Source: JBHIBR01 sp046759145 [NCBI: Nitrospinota bacterium]
GTDB taxonomy: Bacteria > UBA8248
Direction: 5' to 3'
Assembly (NCBI GenBank): GCA_046759145.1
Contig: JBHIBR010000057.1
Location: forward strand, 1-8,510
Length of the DNA: 8,510 nucleotides
Below are positions 1 to 5,469 of the stretch, piece after piece; position 1 is the stretch's first letter; each line of letters opens with the position of its first letter. A program made the position numbers and the translations under genes. The notes under the pieces were generated by a model. It searched no databases, had not been told where the DNA came from, and saw only the letters and a program-made list of their open reading frames with translations.

Positions 1-1560
1 TACGTTCGAACGCCGGAGTTCCCGTTCGCGCACTATTGCCTCCTGAGCCTGCTTGCGCTCGGTGATGTCTTCAATGGCGAGGAGGATCATCTCTGTACCT
101 GTGGCCTCCGGACGGATTGGGCGGGCATCGAGCAGCACCGTCCTGCGCCCAATGGTGGGAAACTGGTCGTCAACCTCAAAGTCCCGGAACTCGTTTCCCT
201 TGGGGATAACCTCCTCCAGCAGCGCCCGCAGCCTGGGAATGTCCCACTGGCGGTTCCCCAGCTCGTGGATGAACTCGCCCTCCGTCTCCTCTGGCGAGAC
301 CTGGAACATCCGGTAGAACGATGCATTCGCCGTCTTCACTCGTAGGTCCTCATCGAGGACCAAAAGCGGTTCCCGCACTGCCTCCACGATGCTCTCGGCG
401 TAGACCCTCGCTTCCTGCGCAAACTCCTCCGCCCGACGCGCCTCCTCAGTGCGGGCGTTCACCAAACGCTCGACCCGCCGGGTGTGGCGCAAGGTTGAAC
501 CCAGATAGGTGGTCAGGACCAGGGTGAGCAGCAGGCCCGCCGCCAGCGCGGTCCATGGAATCCAGATATCGTGGCCGGCGAAGTAACCTGGCACCGGCCT
601 GAACACGACCGTCCATTTGCGGTCAGCCACCGTCAGGCTCTTTGCCGAATGTTGCCCCTGACGGACGTTGTCATCGGTGAGAGGCTGAATGGCCTCCTTC
701 CGATCCCGTGAAGGATGAAAGTGAAGAAAGCGGTTCCCGGCGTCCGCACTCTCGTCATAGACATAAAGATCGAGATGGCCCGGCCCCGGTCCACGCCTTG
801 AGATCGATTCGACCATGTCGCCGATCCGATACACGCCCAGGACGAAGCCCTCCAGGTTTTCCCGACGCTGCTGGACCGCGTCGTGCGGAAGGCCCTTCCG
901 GTAGACCGGCAGGAAGATCAGGAAACCGAATTGCTGGCCTGTTTCCTGAACGAGCCTGATCCGCGCCGTGGCCACCATCTGGCCTTCATCTCGCGCCTTG
1001 ACCAGGGCGGCGCGGCGCGTCGGGTTTGAGCCCAGGTCAAATCCGAAAGCTTTCTCGTTCCCTTTGAGGGGCTCGACGAAGTAGACCGGGAAGTACTCCT
1101 CCCGGCGAGCAGCACGCTCCATGGTGCCCTTGGCGCTCCGCTGGGTGAACTGGAATGCGGGATACCCCTCCTTCCGCGCGGCTTCTTCGTAAGCAGCGCG
1201 CCGCCCACCCGTCACCCGGGGAATCCACTCCAGGGCCTGGATTTCCCCGTGGCCCTCCAGAATGGGTCGCACGAAGAGCCGGAACCCTTGCCGGTCCACC
1301 TCTCTAAAAGCGGCGTATAGCCCTCCGATGGAGCGGAGGAGGTCCAGGTTCATGTGTAGCCCGTGCTGCAGGGTCTTTGCCCGGCTGGCCGCCCGCTCCT
1401 CGAGTTGCTTTTCGGCCTGCTGCTGCACCCGTTGGTGCGCGACAAAAAAGCTTACCAACGAGAGGGCGACGCCCAGGGAGGCAGTAAGGATGAGGGGAAA
1501 CGCTCGATGCCGCCGGCCCTCTCCCTTTCCTGAACCAGCGGAGTGCTTCAAGCCGGACAT
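1..1560 (-). CDS. Membrane sensor histidine kinase, CHASE + PAS, 3' end beyond window
   Basis: An uninterrupted minus-strand frame of 520 codons starts at ATG 1560 and leaves the window at base 1, so only the sensory half is present. An in-frame TAG lies just upstream, no other in-frame start lies between, and GGAGGAG stands about 9 nt before the ATG. Residues 21-41 form a first membrane segment. Residues about 70-250 look like a CHASE extracellular sensor domain (GFRLFVRPIL, EWIPRV). Residues about 333-355 form a second membrane segment. Residues about 388-500 form a PAS domain ending in IEDITERKQAQEA, the usual PAS-to-kinase linker. The ELGNRQWDIP and IGRRTVLLDARPI segments resemble PAS domains found with CheB/CheR fusions and HWE-type kinases. 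The HisKA and ATPase domains should lie to the left of the window. It probably senses an extracytoplasmic small ligand and phosphorylates one of the adjacent receivers. It is last in a leftward cluster, 61 nt after a receiver gene. Confidence 0.9.
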   Translation of the reverse strand, partial: MSGLKHSAGSGKGEGRRHRAFPLILTASLGVALSLVSFFVAHQRVQQQAEKQLEERAASRAKTLQHGLHMNLDLLRSIGGLYAAFREVDRQGFRLFVRPILEGHGEIQALEWIPRVTGGRRAAYEEAARKEGYPAFQFTQRSAKGTMERAARREEYFPVYFVEPLKGNEKAFGFDLGSNPTRRAALVKARDEGQMVATARIRLVQETGQQFGFLIFLPVYRKGLPHDAVQQRRENLEGFVLGVYRIGDMVESISRRGPGPGHLDLYVYDESADAGNRFLHFHPSRDRKEAIQPLTDDNVRQGQHSAKSLTVADRKWTVVFRPVPGYFAGHDIWIPWTALAAGLLLTLVLTTYLGSTLRHTRRVERLVNARTEEARRAEEFAQEARVYAESIVEAVREPLLVLDEDLRVKTANASFYRMFQVSPEETEGEFIHELGNRQWDIPRLRALLEEVIPKGNEFRDFEVDDQFPTIGRRTVLLDARPIRPEATGTEMILLAIEDITERKQAQEAIVRERELRRSNV

Positions 1561-1621
1561 TGCCGAAAGCTCCTCCGTCCGCGAGCGCGTGCCAGGATGG
1601 GCCGATGGTCGCTAGGGGGGA

Positions 1622-1978
1622 CTAGAGAGCGATGGCGTCGTCCAGGGCCGTTTCCAGAGAGTCCAGGTCCACAGGCTTCCCCAAATAGGCGGTCCTCTCG
1701 AGGGCGGAACGGTCCTGGCGGCGCAGAGCCTCCTCCGCCACCGCCGTCACCAGGATCACGGGCACCCCCCGGCCCCGCAGGCGGCGCAGGACCTCGAGGC
1801 CGTCGAGCCCGGGCATCTTGACGTCCAGAAGGATCGCGTGGGGGGGAAACGCCTCGGCCTTTTCCAGGGCCTCCGCCCCGTTAGCGGCCGTCACAACCTC
1901 ATGGCCGAGCTCCCGGAGGAAGCGGACCAGAAAGGCGAGAGTCTCCGGCTCATCATCGACCACCAAGACTTTGGCCAT
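1622..1978 (-). CDS. Stand-alone response regulator receiver (CheY-like)
   Basis: A 118-aa single receiver domain with no output domain. The acidic pair is D8/D9 (VLVVDDEPE), the phospho-acceptor is D52 in LLDVKMPGLDG, the switch Thr is T78 (LVTA) and the invariant Lys is K101 (GKPVD), so all catalytic positions are present. I chose ATG 1978, preceded by GGAGAAGGAG, because homology begins there. An upstream in-frame ATG would add ten unconserved residues. It lies between another receiver and the CHASE-PAS kinase on the same strand and is probably phosphorylated by that kinase or by its lost partner. With no DNA-binding domain it must act through protein contact or as a phosphorelay intermediate. 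Confidence 0.92.
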   Translation of the reverse strand: MAKVLVVDDEPETLAFLVRFLRELGHEVVTAANGAEALEKAEAFPPHAILLDVKMPGLDGLEVLRRLRGRGVPVILVTAVAEEALRRQDRSALERTAYLGKPVDLDSLETALDDAIAL

Positions 1979-2056
1979 AATCTCCTTCTCCTCTCCTGCC
2001 GCAGGCAAATGGGCGGGTTCTACTTCCCCTCCTCTCGCGGGTGTGCGTCCGTCACG

Positions 2057-2428
2057 TCAGCTTCCCAGGCGATTGAGGGTCTTCGCCAGGACGCTGATCT
2101 CCAGATAACCTAAGTCAATTGGTTTCGTGATATAATCGTCCGCCCCCAGGCGGATGGCCTCCTTCGCAATCTCTACATCGTGAGCGGCGGTGACCATGAT
2201 GATCCCCAGTTGAGGGCGTAGAGCCTTAGCGCGCTGCAAGACCTCCAAACCGTCTAACCCGGGCATCCTGACGTCGAGCAGCATCAGATGGGGCGGGTCC
2301 TCCCGCACCCGCCGGAGGGCCTCCGCGCCGTCGTAGGCCACTGCTACTCCATAGCCCCTATGGGCCAGGAATTCCCGCAAGAACACGACCACACCAGGCT
2401 CGTCATCCACCACCAGGATCTTCGGCAT
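2057..2428 (-). CDS. Stand-alone response regulator receiver (CheY-like)
   Basis: A 123-aa receiver-only protein. It has D8/D9 (ILVVDDEPG), phospho-acceptor D52 in LLDVRMPGLDG, T80 (IMVTA) and K102 (ITKPID), so it should be phosphorylatable. The start is ATG 2428, where receiver homology begins, with a modest GAGGAT upstream. The frame stays open upstream to about 2557, but those residues are the remains of a histidine kinase C-terminus rather than part of this protein. The region around the phospho-acceptor (MPGLDGLEVL) is shared with the receiver downstream, suggesting duplication. Its start overlaps the end of the kinase remnant by 26 nt, the usual translational coupling of a kinase-regulator pair, so its original cognate kinase has probably been lost. 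Confidence 0.92.
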   Translation of the reverse strand: MPKILVVDDEPGVVVFLREFLAHRGYGVAVAYDGAEALRRVREDPPHLMLLDVRMPGLDGLEVLQRAKALRPQLGIIMVTAAHDVEIAKEAIRLGADDYITKPIDLGYLEISVLAKTLNRLGS

Positions 2429-2621
2429 GGGTATCCTCGCAGGGGCCCAGGGGAAACTCACCCGTGAAGGTGCTTCCCACACCTCCTCGGCTAGCCACAT
2501 CGATGTCTTCCCCTGATTTGCGACGATGCCGCGGCAGATAGCTAAGCCCGGGCCCACGCCTTAATCTGGCTTGGTGCTGAAGAACGGCAGAATCAAACGA
2601 GAGGGAGGCGGATTTCCTCAC
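2403..2621 (-). pseudogene. Decayed histidine kinase C-terminus (F and G2 boxes, ATP lid)
   Basis: Reading leftwards, the minus strand encodes LPFFSTK (the kinase F box, about 2570-2590), then an in-frame TAA (2561-2563), then GVGPGLAICRGIVANQG (a G2-box-like stretch that has lost one Gly-Leu step, about 2511-2560). After a one-base frame change near 2512 comes DIDVASRGGVGSTFTGEF, the last strand and loop of a HATPase domain, running into a stop at 2403. At least one nonsense and one frameshift change are needed to explain this, so it cannot make a working kinase. A weaker stretch upstream (GNPPPS, about 2610-2625) may be the remains of the G1 box. The dimerisation region and sensor domain are not visible. 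The fragment ends inside the start of the receiver at 2428, as expected for a former kinase-regulator operon. Confidence 0.75.
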
Positions 2622-3011
2622 TCCGACAGCATCTCCCGTTTGATGGGTGAGCGTCCAAAGCGGGCCATACCCCTCCGGTTTCTAGCCGTTGTGGCCCGGC
2701 GCTCCGGCAGGGATCCCGGAGAGTGCCAATGAAGAGAAGGTGTGAGCCTCCATCCTTTTGGCCTCGGGATGGGGGGACCGGCGAGCCCCCCGCCTCCCGT
2801 GAGGGGCTTCGGCGGTGAGCGTTCCGCACCGCATAGTGGGAGAGTGCATTTCCTATGCCAACGCGCTTTGTCTCTCCCGCAATACGTTATGGCCAAGGAG
2901 CCACAGGGGTTGGCTCGAATTTGGGAAGGACTAACTCGTTGGGCTCCGGAGCGAGACGCGGGTGGGAGGAAGCGGATTGTAGCGCTCCGTCAACACAGGC
3001 GCTCAATCTTG
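2622..3011. other. Intergenic stretch, no recognisable gene
   Basis: About 390 bases between the kinase remnant and the region upstream of the plus-strand receiver. Reading frames here have no recognisable domain and odd composition, and I see no tRNA or other RNA signature. One GC hairpin is possible (GGGGGG 2771-2776 with CCCCCC 2786-2791) without a T tract. It may be the eroded upstream part of the lost kinase gene. Confidence 0.5.
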
Positions 3012-3027
3012 TGGACTTGAGTTTGCA
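3012..3027 (+). promoter_or_regulatory. Weak sigma-54-like element upstream of the plus-strand receiver
   Basis: TGG at 3012-3014 and TTTGCA at 3022-3027 give the obligatory GG-N10-GC spacing. The -12 half matches TTGCA, but the four bases after TGG do not match CACG. It lies about 127 nt before the TTG start at 3154. It is much weaker than the element at 3810 and may be chance. Confidence 0.25.
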
Positions 3028-3153
3028 CTCCCGCCCCGTCTTCCATCTGCACTCCGCCCGCCCATCGCCCCCGTAGCGGCGCCTTAGCTGCGCTTCGATG
3101 AAGTGCTTATGCCATCAAGCCGGAATCGCGGCCACCGTGCAGGGGGATCCATC

Positions 3154-3486
3154 TTGAAACGGGCCCTCGTGGTGGACGACGAGAGAGGGGCTCACCACGT
3201 CTTGTCTGCGGTCTTGCGAAAGGTGGGCTCTGAGGTGACCACAGCCCTCAGTGGCGGCGAGGCTCTGAAGCAGCTACTGGGGTTCCCCTTCAGCGTCGTC
3301 CTCTTGGATGTGCGTATGCCCCGCCTCGACGGTATGGAGGTGCTGAGACGGATCGAGCAACAGCAGCCGGAGCTCCCCGTGATCATAAGGTCGGGACCCG
3401 GACGCCGCCGGGATCAGGCTTCCCCCGGCAGGGGGGGGCGGGATCGTAACACCTCCACTCTTTCCCGCCGGCGAGGAGATGCCTGA
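3154..3486 (+). pseudogene. Degenerate receiver domain (response regulator remnant)
   Basis: Reading from TTG 3154 (AGGGGG at 3141-3146, 7 nt spacing), the first 78 residues are a good receiver: ALVVDDE with D8/D9, and phospho-acceptor D52 in LLDVRMPRLDG followed by MEVLRRI. From residue 79 the sequence becomes GPGRRRDQASPGRGGRDRNTS. It can be laid over the expected helix 4 and strand 5 (GARDYITKPL-like), but the invariant Lys and the following Pro are Ser and Thr, and the final helix is missing. The 110-aa product is also short for a receiver. It reads as a gene losing function without an obvious frameshift. An in-frame ATG at 3103 could give 17 extra residues, but homology does not extend that far. 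It is transcribed away from the other regulators and towards the gas vesicle operon. Confidence 0.65.
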
Positions 3487-3675
3487 TGGACGGGCTCTCC
3501 GGCTGTTCCGCGGAGCGCCCCTCCCTTCTGTTTCGGCGACCGGCCATCGACGTGGTTCCCAAGATCACAGATCGGGCCGTGCCCTATGGTGTTTTTGCCA
3601 TAGCGCAAATTCTTGAGTTGACACGGGAAAGCAATCCCTCTTTCGAATCTGCCTCCTTTTTGCAATTTATCTCCG

Positions 3676-3692
3676 CGCATCCCGCGGATGCG
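3676..3692. promoter_or_regulatory. Inverted repeat, candidate activator site upstream of the sigma-54 promoter
   Basis: CGCATCC (3676-3682) and GGATGCG (3686-3692) are perfect 7-bp arms around a CGC spacer. The centre is about 152 bp before the transcription start predicted from the sigma-54 element at 3810. That is within the usual range for upstream activator sequences of NtrC-family enhancer-binding proteins. No such activator is encoded in this window. Assignment as a binding site is inference. Confidence 0.4.
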
Positions 3693-3722
3693 GCTCTCTC
3701 CGGACCTCATGAGGGCGGCAAT

Positions 3723-3755
3723 AAAAACCGCCGGTTAGAGCCCAAACCCGGCGGT
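3723..3755 (-). terminator. Intrinsic terminator facing left (minus strand)
   Basis: A perfect 8-bp GC-rich stem, ACCGCCGG (3727-3734) with CCGGCGGT (3748-3755), encloses a 13-nt loop. On the minus strand it is followed by TTTTT from 3727 to 3723, the layout of a rho-independent terminator. On the plus strand no T tract follows. No minus-strand gene lies immediately to the right, so it may stop antisense transcription from the operon or be a relic. Confidence 0.65.
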
Positions 3756-3809
3756 CTGGTGCGGTGGACCAGCGGGCGAGATCCAGGAGTGAACATTGCC
3801 CGGGGCGAC

Positions 3810-3825
3810 TGGCACGGCCCTTGCT
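3810..3825 (+). promoter_or_regulatory. Sigma-54 (RpoN) -24/-12 promoter of the gas vesicle operon
   Basis: TGGCACGGCCCTTGCT matches the sigma-54 consensus TGGCACG-N4-TTGCW at every defined position. The invariant GG (3811-3812) and GC (3823-3824) are separated by exactly 10 bases. Transcription should begin near 3836, leaving a leader of about 53 nt before ATG 3889. The spacing to the first gene and the downstream run of plus-strand genes make this the likely main promoter of the gvp operon. It implies control by an ATP-dependent enhancer-binding protein. Confidence 0.85.
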
Positions 3826-3888
3826 CAATGGAACTTGCGAATTTCAGCTGTTGGAGCGGTAAGGCCCGCGACCCAAGGTGGCGAGACG

Positions 3889-4599
3889 ATGGCCCCGCAT
3901 CCGGAGACCCAGCGCAATTCTGAGTCCTCCGCGGTCGGGGAGGTGCGAGCGCTCATGGAGGGCCTCCTCGATTCCTACGAGGCCCGCTTGAGGACGGTGG
4001 AATCTTTGATGGCCCAGGCCATCGTAGCGCTCAAACGATTCCGCGAGGAACAAGACCGCGCGCTGGAAGGGCTCCGCGATTTCCTCGCGCAAAATGAGTC
4101 CCTTCGCAGGAAGGACTTCGACGCGATGATGGGGGCCATCCGCGTTCAGCGGCGGGACAAGGAGCGCCATGTGAGTCAGGTGGTAGCGGGCTTCTTGCTC
4201 CAGGGACAAGCGACGGTCGAGGAGCTGCGCACCATCCTCAGCGACGGGCGCTGCATGGGGGTCGAGGAGTGTAGGGCCCTCGTTGGAAAGATCCTCACGC
4301 AACATCAATCCTGCGAACGCAAGGCCGGGGAGGCGCTGCGCGACCTGCATCTTGAGCAGGAGGAGTTGGGGGCCGCTTTGAAGAAGCTCCTGGACCGAGG
4401 GAAGCCCCCCCGGGTCAGGGATTTGAAAGCCCTGGCCCGGGTCTTTCAGGTTCGCCAGTCGCTTCCCCGGACCGAGGTGGGGCGCATCCTGGATGAGCTG
4501 ACTTCCGTGCGCGAGGCGGTGGCCGCCCGGTGGCGGCCCGTCCTGGACCCCGGCACGGAACTTGCCTCATCTACCGGGGGCAGGCCGGGCGGGGGCTGA
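3889..4599 (+). CDS. Helical/coiled-coil protein, first gene of gas vesicle operon
   Basis: A 236-aa, highly charged, largely helical protein with no signal peptide or membrane segment. I chose ATG 3889 because AAGGTGG lies 7 nt upstream and the sigma-54 start (about 3836) is just before it. A frame start further up at 3796 would lie inside the promoter. Residues 15-115 look like long amphipathic helices (MEGLLDSYEARLRTVESL, LRRKDFDAMMGAI), and 126-220 form a second helical part. The tail is Gly/Pro-rich. The stretch RRDKERHVSQVVAGF (88-102) resembles RAERKRYVADLISGF in the 69-aa protein at 5091. I do not recognise a named Gvp family with certainty. By position, charge and helical character it could be a GvpC-like shell-strengthening protein or an accessory assembly factor. 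It ends 63 nt before gvpA. Confidence 0.85.
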   Translation: MAPHPETQRNSESSAVGEVRALMEGLLDSYEARLRTVESLMAQAIVALKRFREEQDRALEGLRDFLAQNESLRRKDFDAMMGAIRVQRRDKERHVSQVVAGFLLQGQATVEELRTILSDGRCMGVEECRALVGKILTQHQSCERKAGEALRDLHLEQEELGAALKKLLDRGKPPRVRDLKALARVFQVRQSLPRTEVGRILDELTSVREAVAARWRPVLDPGTELASSTGGRPGGG

Positions 4600-4635
4600 C
4601 CGCTGGCCCCCGGGTGGAGGCCCGCTTCACAGCGG
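4600..4635 (+). other. Inverted repeat ahead of the gvpA ribosome binding site
   Basis: CCGCTG (4600-4605) and CAGCGG (4630-4635) are perfect 6-bp arms enclosing a GC-rich 24-nt segment. They start directly after the upstream stop codon and end 11 nt before the gvpA Shine-Dalgarno region. In the transcript this could form a hairpin 5' of gvpA. A stabilising role for the abundant gvpA message is possible but unproven. Confidence 0.35.
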
Positions 4636-4662
4636 AATCCATCGTGAAAGGAGGTGATATGA

Positions 4663-4875
4663 ATGGCCGTTGAGAAGGCACTAGCCACGTCCACCCTGGC
4701 CGAGGTCATCGACAGGATCCTGGACAAGGGCATCGTCATCGATGCGTGGGTGATGGTCTCCCTGGTGGGCATCGACCTCCTGGGCATTGAGGCCCGGGTC
4801 GTGATCGCCGGCGTGGAGACCTTCCTCAAGTACGCGGAGGCTATTGGCCTGCTTCCCGAGCCCGAGGCCGCCTAA
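4663..4875 (+). CDS. gvpA: Gas vesicle major structural protein GvpA
   Basis: A 70-aa protein with the full GvpA signature: [19 protein letters not shown] (12-30), [20 protein letters not shown] (33-52) and [10 protein letters not shown] (54-63). Length and order match the family closely. GvpA monomers assemble into the ribbed, gas-permeable shell of the vesicle. The start is fixed by AAAGGAGGTGAT (4647-4658), an almost perfect match to the 16S rRNA 3' end, 8 nt from ATG. This suits a protein needed in great excess. A second ATG at 4659 begins a four-codon reading frame (MNGR) overlapping the true start. Two residues are unusual: Met31 where the family usually has Arg (WVRVSLVG), and Asp38 where Glu is common. 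The gene follows the 236-aa helical protein and precedes a strong hairpin, so its transcript may be made or kept in excess of the downstream genes. Confidence 0.98.
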   Translation: MAVEKALATSTLAEVIDRILDKGIVIDAWVMVSLVGIDLLGIEARVVIAGVETFLKYAEAIGLLPEPEAA

Positions 4876-4889
4876 GGGAGGCGATGGGC

Positions 4890-4905
4890 GATCCTAGCTA
4901 GGATC
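4890..4905. repeat. 16-bp perfect palindrome after gvpA
   Basis: GATCCTAGCTAGGATC reads identically on both strands. It can fold as a 6-bp stem with an AGCT loop in the gvpA 3' region. CTAGCTGGAT follows at 4909-4918 and could pair with the left arm instead. No T tract follows. It could be a protein-binding palindrome or an RNA stem. Confidence 0.5.
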
Positions 4906-4938
4906 CTCTAGCTGGATGGTGGGGGACATCCTTGAGCG

Positions 4939-4981
4939 CATAGAGGTGTAAGGTTTCCCTCCTCCCTCCTACCCCTCTATG
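4939..4981 (+). other. Strong hairpin downstream of gvpA (attenuator or mRNA-stabilising stem)
   Basis: CATAGAGGTGTAAGG (4939-4953) pairs with CCTACCCCTCTATG (4968-4981) through 13 base pairs, with one mismatch (4947/4973) and one bulged A (4951), closing a pyrimidine-rich 14-nt loop. It lies 63 nt after the gvpA stop. No U run follows, so it is not a classic terminator. A 3'-protective or partial-termination role, giving gvpA more message than later genes, fits its place. Confidence 0.55.
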
Positions 4982-5090
4982 GCGGATGTTTCGCACGGTG
5001 GAGCATGCCGCTCAAGCATGTGCCCCCTGTCCGGCGGAGAGACACGCCAAGCGGCCCCCCCCGGGGGGTGTCCGACCAAGGAGGCAAGAA

Positions 5091-5300
5091 ATGGGGGTTG
5101 ACTTTCAGTTCGTGGCAGACGAGGTGGTCAGGATGTACCACGACCGCAAGGCTTTCGTCGCGCGCGTGCACGATGAAGCTAGACAGGCTAGGGCGGAACG
5201 GAAGAGGTACGTGGCGGACTTGATCTCCGGCTTCAAGGGGGAATCGGCGGAAAGGGCGGCCTCGTGGAAGCAGGCGGCGGCCAAGATGAGCCGTAAGTAG
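5091..5300 (+). CDS. Small helical charged protein in gas vesicle operon
   Basis: A 69-aa, strongly basic-acidic, helical protein with no membrane segment or cysteine. I chose ATG 5091 because AAGGAGG (5078-5084) lies 6 nt upstream. An in-frame ATG at 4986 would add 35 Pro/Arg/Cys-rich residues lacking a good ribosome site. The core RAERKRYVADLISGF (34-48) resembles RRDKERHVSQVVAGF in the 236-aa protein at 3889: R, V, G and F are identical, and several other positions are conservative. This suggests a shared helical unit. I do not recognise a named family. A GvpC-like or other shell-associated helix is one possibility, given a position two genes after a likely accessory protein and directly after gvpA. 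It is preceded by a C/G-rich stretch (5054-5068) that could form a hairpin. Confidence 0.8.
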   Translation: MGVDFQFVADEVVRMYHDRKAFVARVHDEARQARAERKRYVADLISGFKGESAERAASWKQAAAKMSRK

Positions 5301-5304
5301 AGCA

Positions 5305-5354
5305 CCTGAGGAGGCGGGGTCTGGGTCCTGAGTCTGGGTCCTGAGGAGGCGGGG
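5305..5354 (+). repeat. Nested short direct repeats in the spacer before the zinc-ribbon genes
   Basis: TCTGGGTCCTGAG occurs twice in tandem (5320-5332, 5333-5345). The pair is flanked by two copies of CCTGAGGAGGCGGGG (5305-5319, 5340-5354) 35 bp apart. The arrangement starts 5 nt after the 69-aa gene's stop and looks like recent slippage. Confidence 0.8.
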
Positions 5355-5370
5355 CTGGGCTGGGGGCGGG
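5351..5370 (+). other. G-quadruplex-type motif
   Basis: Four G runs (5351-5354, 5357-5359, 5362-5366, 5368-5370) are separated by loops of 2, 2 and 1 bases. This meets the usual G3+ N1-7 rule. It is on the coding strand, so the transcript carries it too, 100 nt before the start of the first zinc-ribbon gene. Confidence 0.6.
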
Positions 5371-5383
5371 CGGAAAAACCAAA

Positions 5384-5455
5384 GAGATGGCCTCTCTACC
5401 CCTACCCCGCTCCTTAGGGCCCCGGCACCTTTCAGGGGGTCTACGGATAACCCCC
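5384..5455 (+). repeat. Leader repeat, copy 1 (before first zinc-ribbon gene)
   Basis: This is the first of three related leaders. The shared string runs from GAGATG, through CGCTCCTTAGGGCCCC and GGCACCTT, to TCTACGGATAACCCC. The copy at 6247 shares these blocks with few changes, the copy at 5921 with more. In this copy the codon aligned with the paralogues' start is AGG, so the gene starts 36 nt further on. The GGCCCGAGG block present in copies 2 and 3 is missing here. Confidence 0.8.
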
Positions 5456-5469
5456 TGGAGGAGAAAGAC

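Noticed and set aside
3584-3603. CTATGG/CCATAG inverted repeat with T-rich loop, considered as a terminator after the degenerate receiver
   Set aside because: The stem is only 6 bp and no T tract follows it. The Ts are in the loop.
3618-3648. Sigma-70-type promoter: TTGACA at 3618-3623 with TCGAAT at 3643-3648
   Set aside because: The spacer is 19 bases and the -10 matches only four of six, so it is weaker than the sigma-54 element. Kept only as a possible secondary promoter.
3486-3923. 145-codon open frame on the plus strand after the degenerate receiver
   Set aside because: It runs through the terminator, the inverted repeat and the sigma-54 promoter, shows no domain, and overlaps the well-supported start at 3889.
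3844-4350. 168-codon minus-strand frame opposite the first operon gene
   Set aside because: Antisense to a gene supported by promoter, ribosome site and operon context. No domain visible.
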